A DNA stretch of 6,782 nucleotides from the NCBI GenBank assembly GCA_900554395.1, contig USHB01000082.1, positions 1-6,782 on the forward strand, in the 5' to 3' direction. The translations under genes were made by a program, and so were the position numbers. Below, in pieces: positions 6,087 to 6,782 of this stretch; within the stretch, counting starts at the first letter, position 1; each line of letters opens with the position of its first letter. This DNA comes from an uncultured Phascolarctobacterium sp. Its GTDB lineage: Bacteria > Bacillota > Negativicutes > Acidaminococcales > Acidaminococcaceae. The notes beneath the pieces are model-generated. The model worked only from the letters and a program-made list of their open reading frames with translations. It searched no databases and was not told the DNA's origin.

Positions 6087-6782
6087 CGCGTTACTCTCAC
6101 CTCATCTTTTTTGTGCCACCAGATGCCGACACGTTCGTCCGGCGACCAGCGCTTAACGTCATCAAAATACTGGTAGGCAACTACCGTCTGGTTAGAGTTG
6201 TCAAGGCGGATAAATACCTTATCAATGGTGCCGTAAAAAACAACATCTACAACAGTGCCGTAATAATTAGGCTCCGGATGGGATTTTTCGGCTTCTTCAT
6301 CTTCGTATTCCGGGCAAAGGTTAAGTTTTTCCGGTCGGATAACAAGCGTTTCGCTGTCAGATTCAAAGAAGTTGCTTTCGCCGATAAATTTGGCAACAAA
6401 ACGGGTGTTGGGGTAATGATAAATAGTATCCGGGTCATCGTCCTGTTCGATAACTCCTTTATTCATAACTACGATGCGGTCGCTCATGGTAAGTGCTTCT
6501 TCTTGGTCGTGCGTTACATAAATAAAGGTCAGTCCCAAACCGCGCTGCAAATTTTTAAGTTCAAGCTGCAAATTTTTGCGGAGCTGGTAATCGAGCGCAC
6601 CCAAAGGTTCATCCAAAAGCAGCACTTTGGGGTTGTTTACCAATGCGCGGGCAATGGCAACGCGCTGCTGCTGGCCGCCGCTCATCTGCTGCGGACGGCG
6701 GTTGCGGAATTCTTCAAGCTGCGTCAGGTAAAGTACCTGCGCTACGCGTTCTTTTTGTTCTTCGGCAGGAACCTTTTTCATC
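6083..6782 (-). CDS. potA: Spermidine/putrescine ABC transporter ATP-binding protein PotA (5' end outside window)
   Basis: This is the C-terminal 232 or so residues of the ATPase that powers polyamine import. The visible part holds the ABC signature MSGGQQQR, Walker B VLLLDEP, the D-loop GALD and the switch histidine in VTHD. A TOBE-type regulatory domain follows, entered at [14 protein letters not shown] and continuing with LVIRPEKL. PotA proteins are about 350-380 residues, so the Walker A, Q-loop and start, and the operon promoter, lie beyond base 6782. The first methionine seen (6779-6781) is internal. One oddity is that where relatives usually read EQIGTPEEIY, this one reads [10 protein letters not shown], an unusually acidic turn. 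The TOBE part also carries an acidic run (EYEDEEAEK) that may be a lineage-specific loop. It heads the potABCD order. Confidence 0.95.
   Translation of the reverse strand, partial: MKKVPAEEQKERVAQVLYLTQLEEFRNRRPQQMSGGQQQRVAIARALVNNPKVLLLDEPLGALDYQLRKNLQLELKNLQRGLGLTFIYVTHDQEEALTMSDRIVVMNKGVIEQDDDPDTIYHYPNTRFVAKFIGESNFFESDSETLVIRPEKLNLCPEYEDEEAEKSHPEPNYYGTVVDVVFYGTIDKVFIRLDNSNQTVVAYQYFDDVKRWSPDERVGIWWHKKDEVRVTR

Overview
The window looks like ordinary chromosome from a Firmicute. The gene order dnaX, ybaB/ebfC, recR, bofA is the classic replication/recombination cluster of that phylum. The potABCD operon with a lipoprotein PotD also fits. Many codons are balanced or GC-ending, and BofA stands next to RecR. 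Negativicutes (for example a Phascolarctobacterium/Acidaminococcaceae relative) is my best guess, but this is inference from style, not from a marker gene.

Layout: bases 15-39 hold a terminator for something upstream. A strong promoter (about 42-70) then drives a rightward operon: dnaX from a TTG start at 104, ybaB/ebfC (1981-2307), recR (2309-2908) and a bofA-family membrane protein (2925-3248). A perfect 14-bp hairpin at 3252-3283 closes this operon and separates it from a convergent leftward operon. Read on the minus strand, the second operon runs potA (5' end outside the window), potB, potC, potD. It encodes a complete spermidine/putrescine ABC importer: ATPase, two permeases and a lipid-anchored binding protein. 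The pot genes overlap or are tightly spaced and have no internal terminator.

The striking feature is that dnaX is broken. Its homology runs through three reading frames. The first break (about 1131-1142) looks like a small net +1 insertion in the last collar helix. The second (about 1642-1755) is a roughly 114-bp stretch that is not dnaX. It encodes a signature segment of the glutamine-amidotransferase domain of glutamate synthase (GltB), uses strikingly C-ending codons, and sits where the DnaX C-terminal domain should continue. DnaX sequence then resumes in the third frame to the stop at 1956. Because dnaX is essential, a chimeric or error-containing assembly is the leading explanation. A genuine short ectopic insertion, or a cell living on a truncated gamma-like DnaX, are alternatives.

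I found no CRISPR array, mobile element, tRNA or rRNA, and no convincing new defence or biosynthetic system. There is no gene-free stretch over 300 bases.
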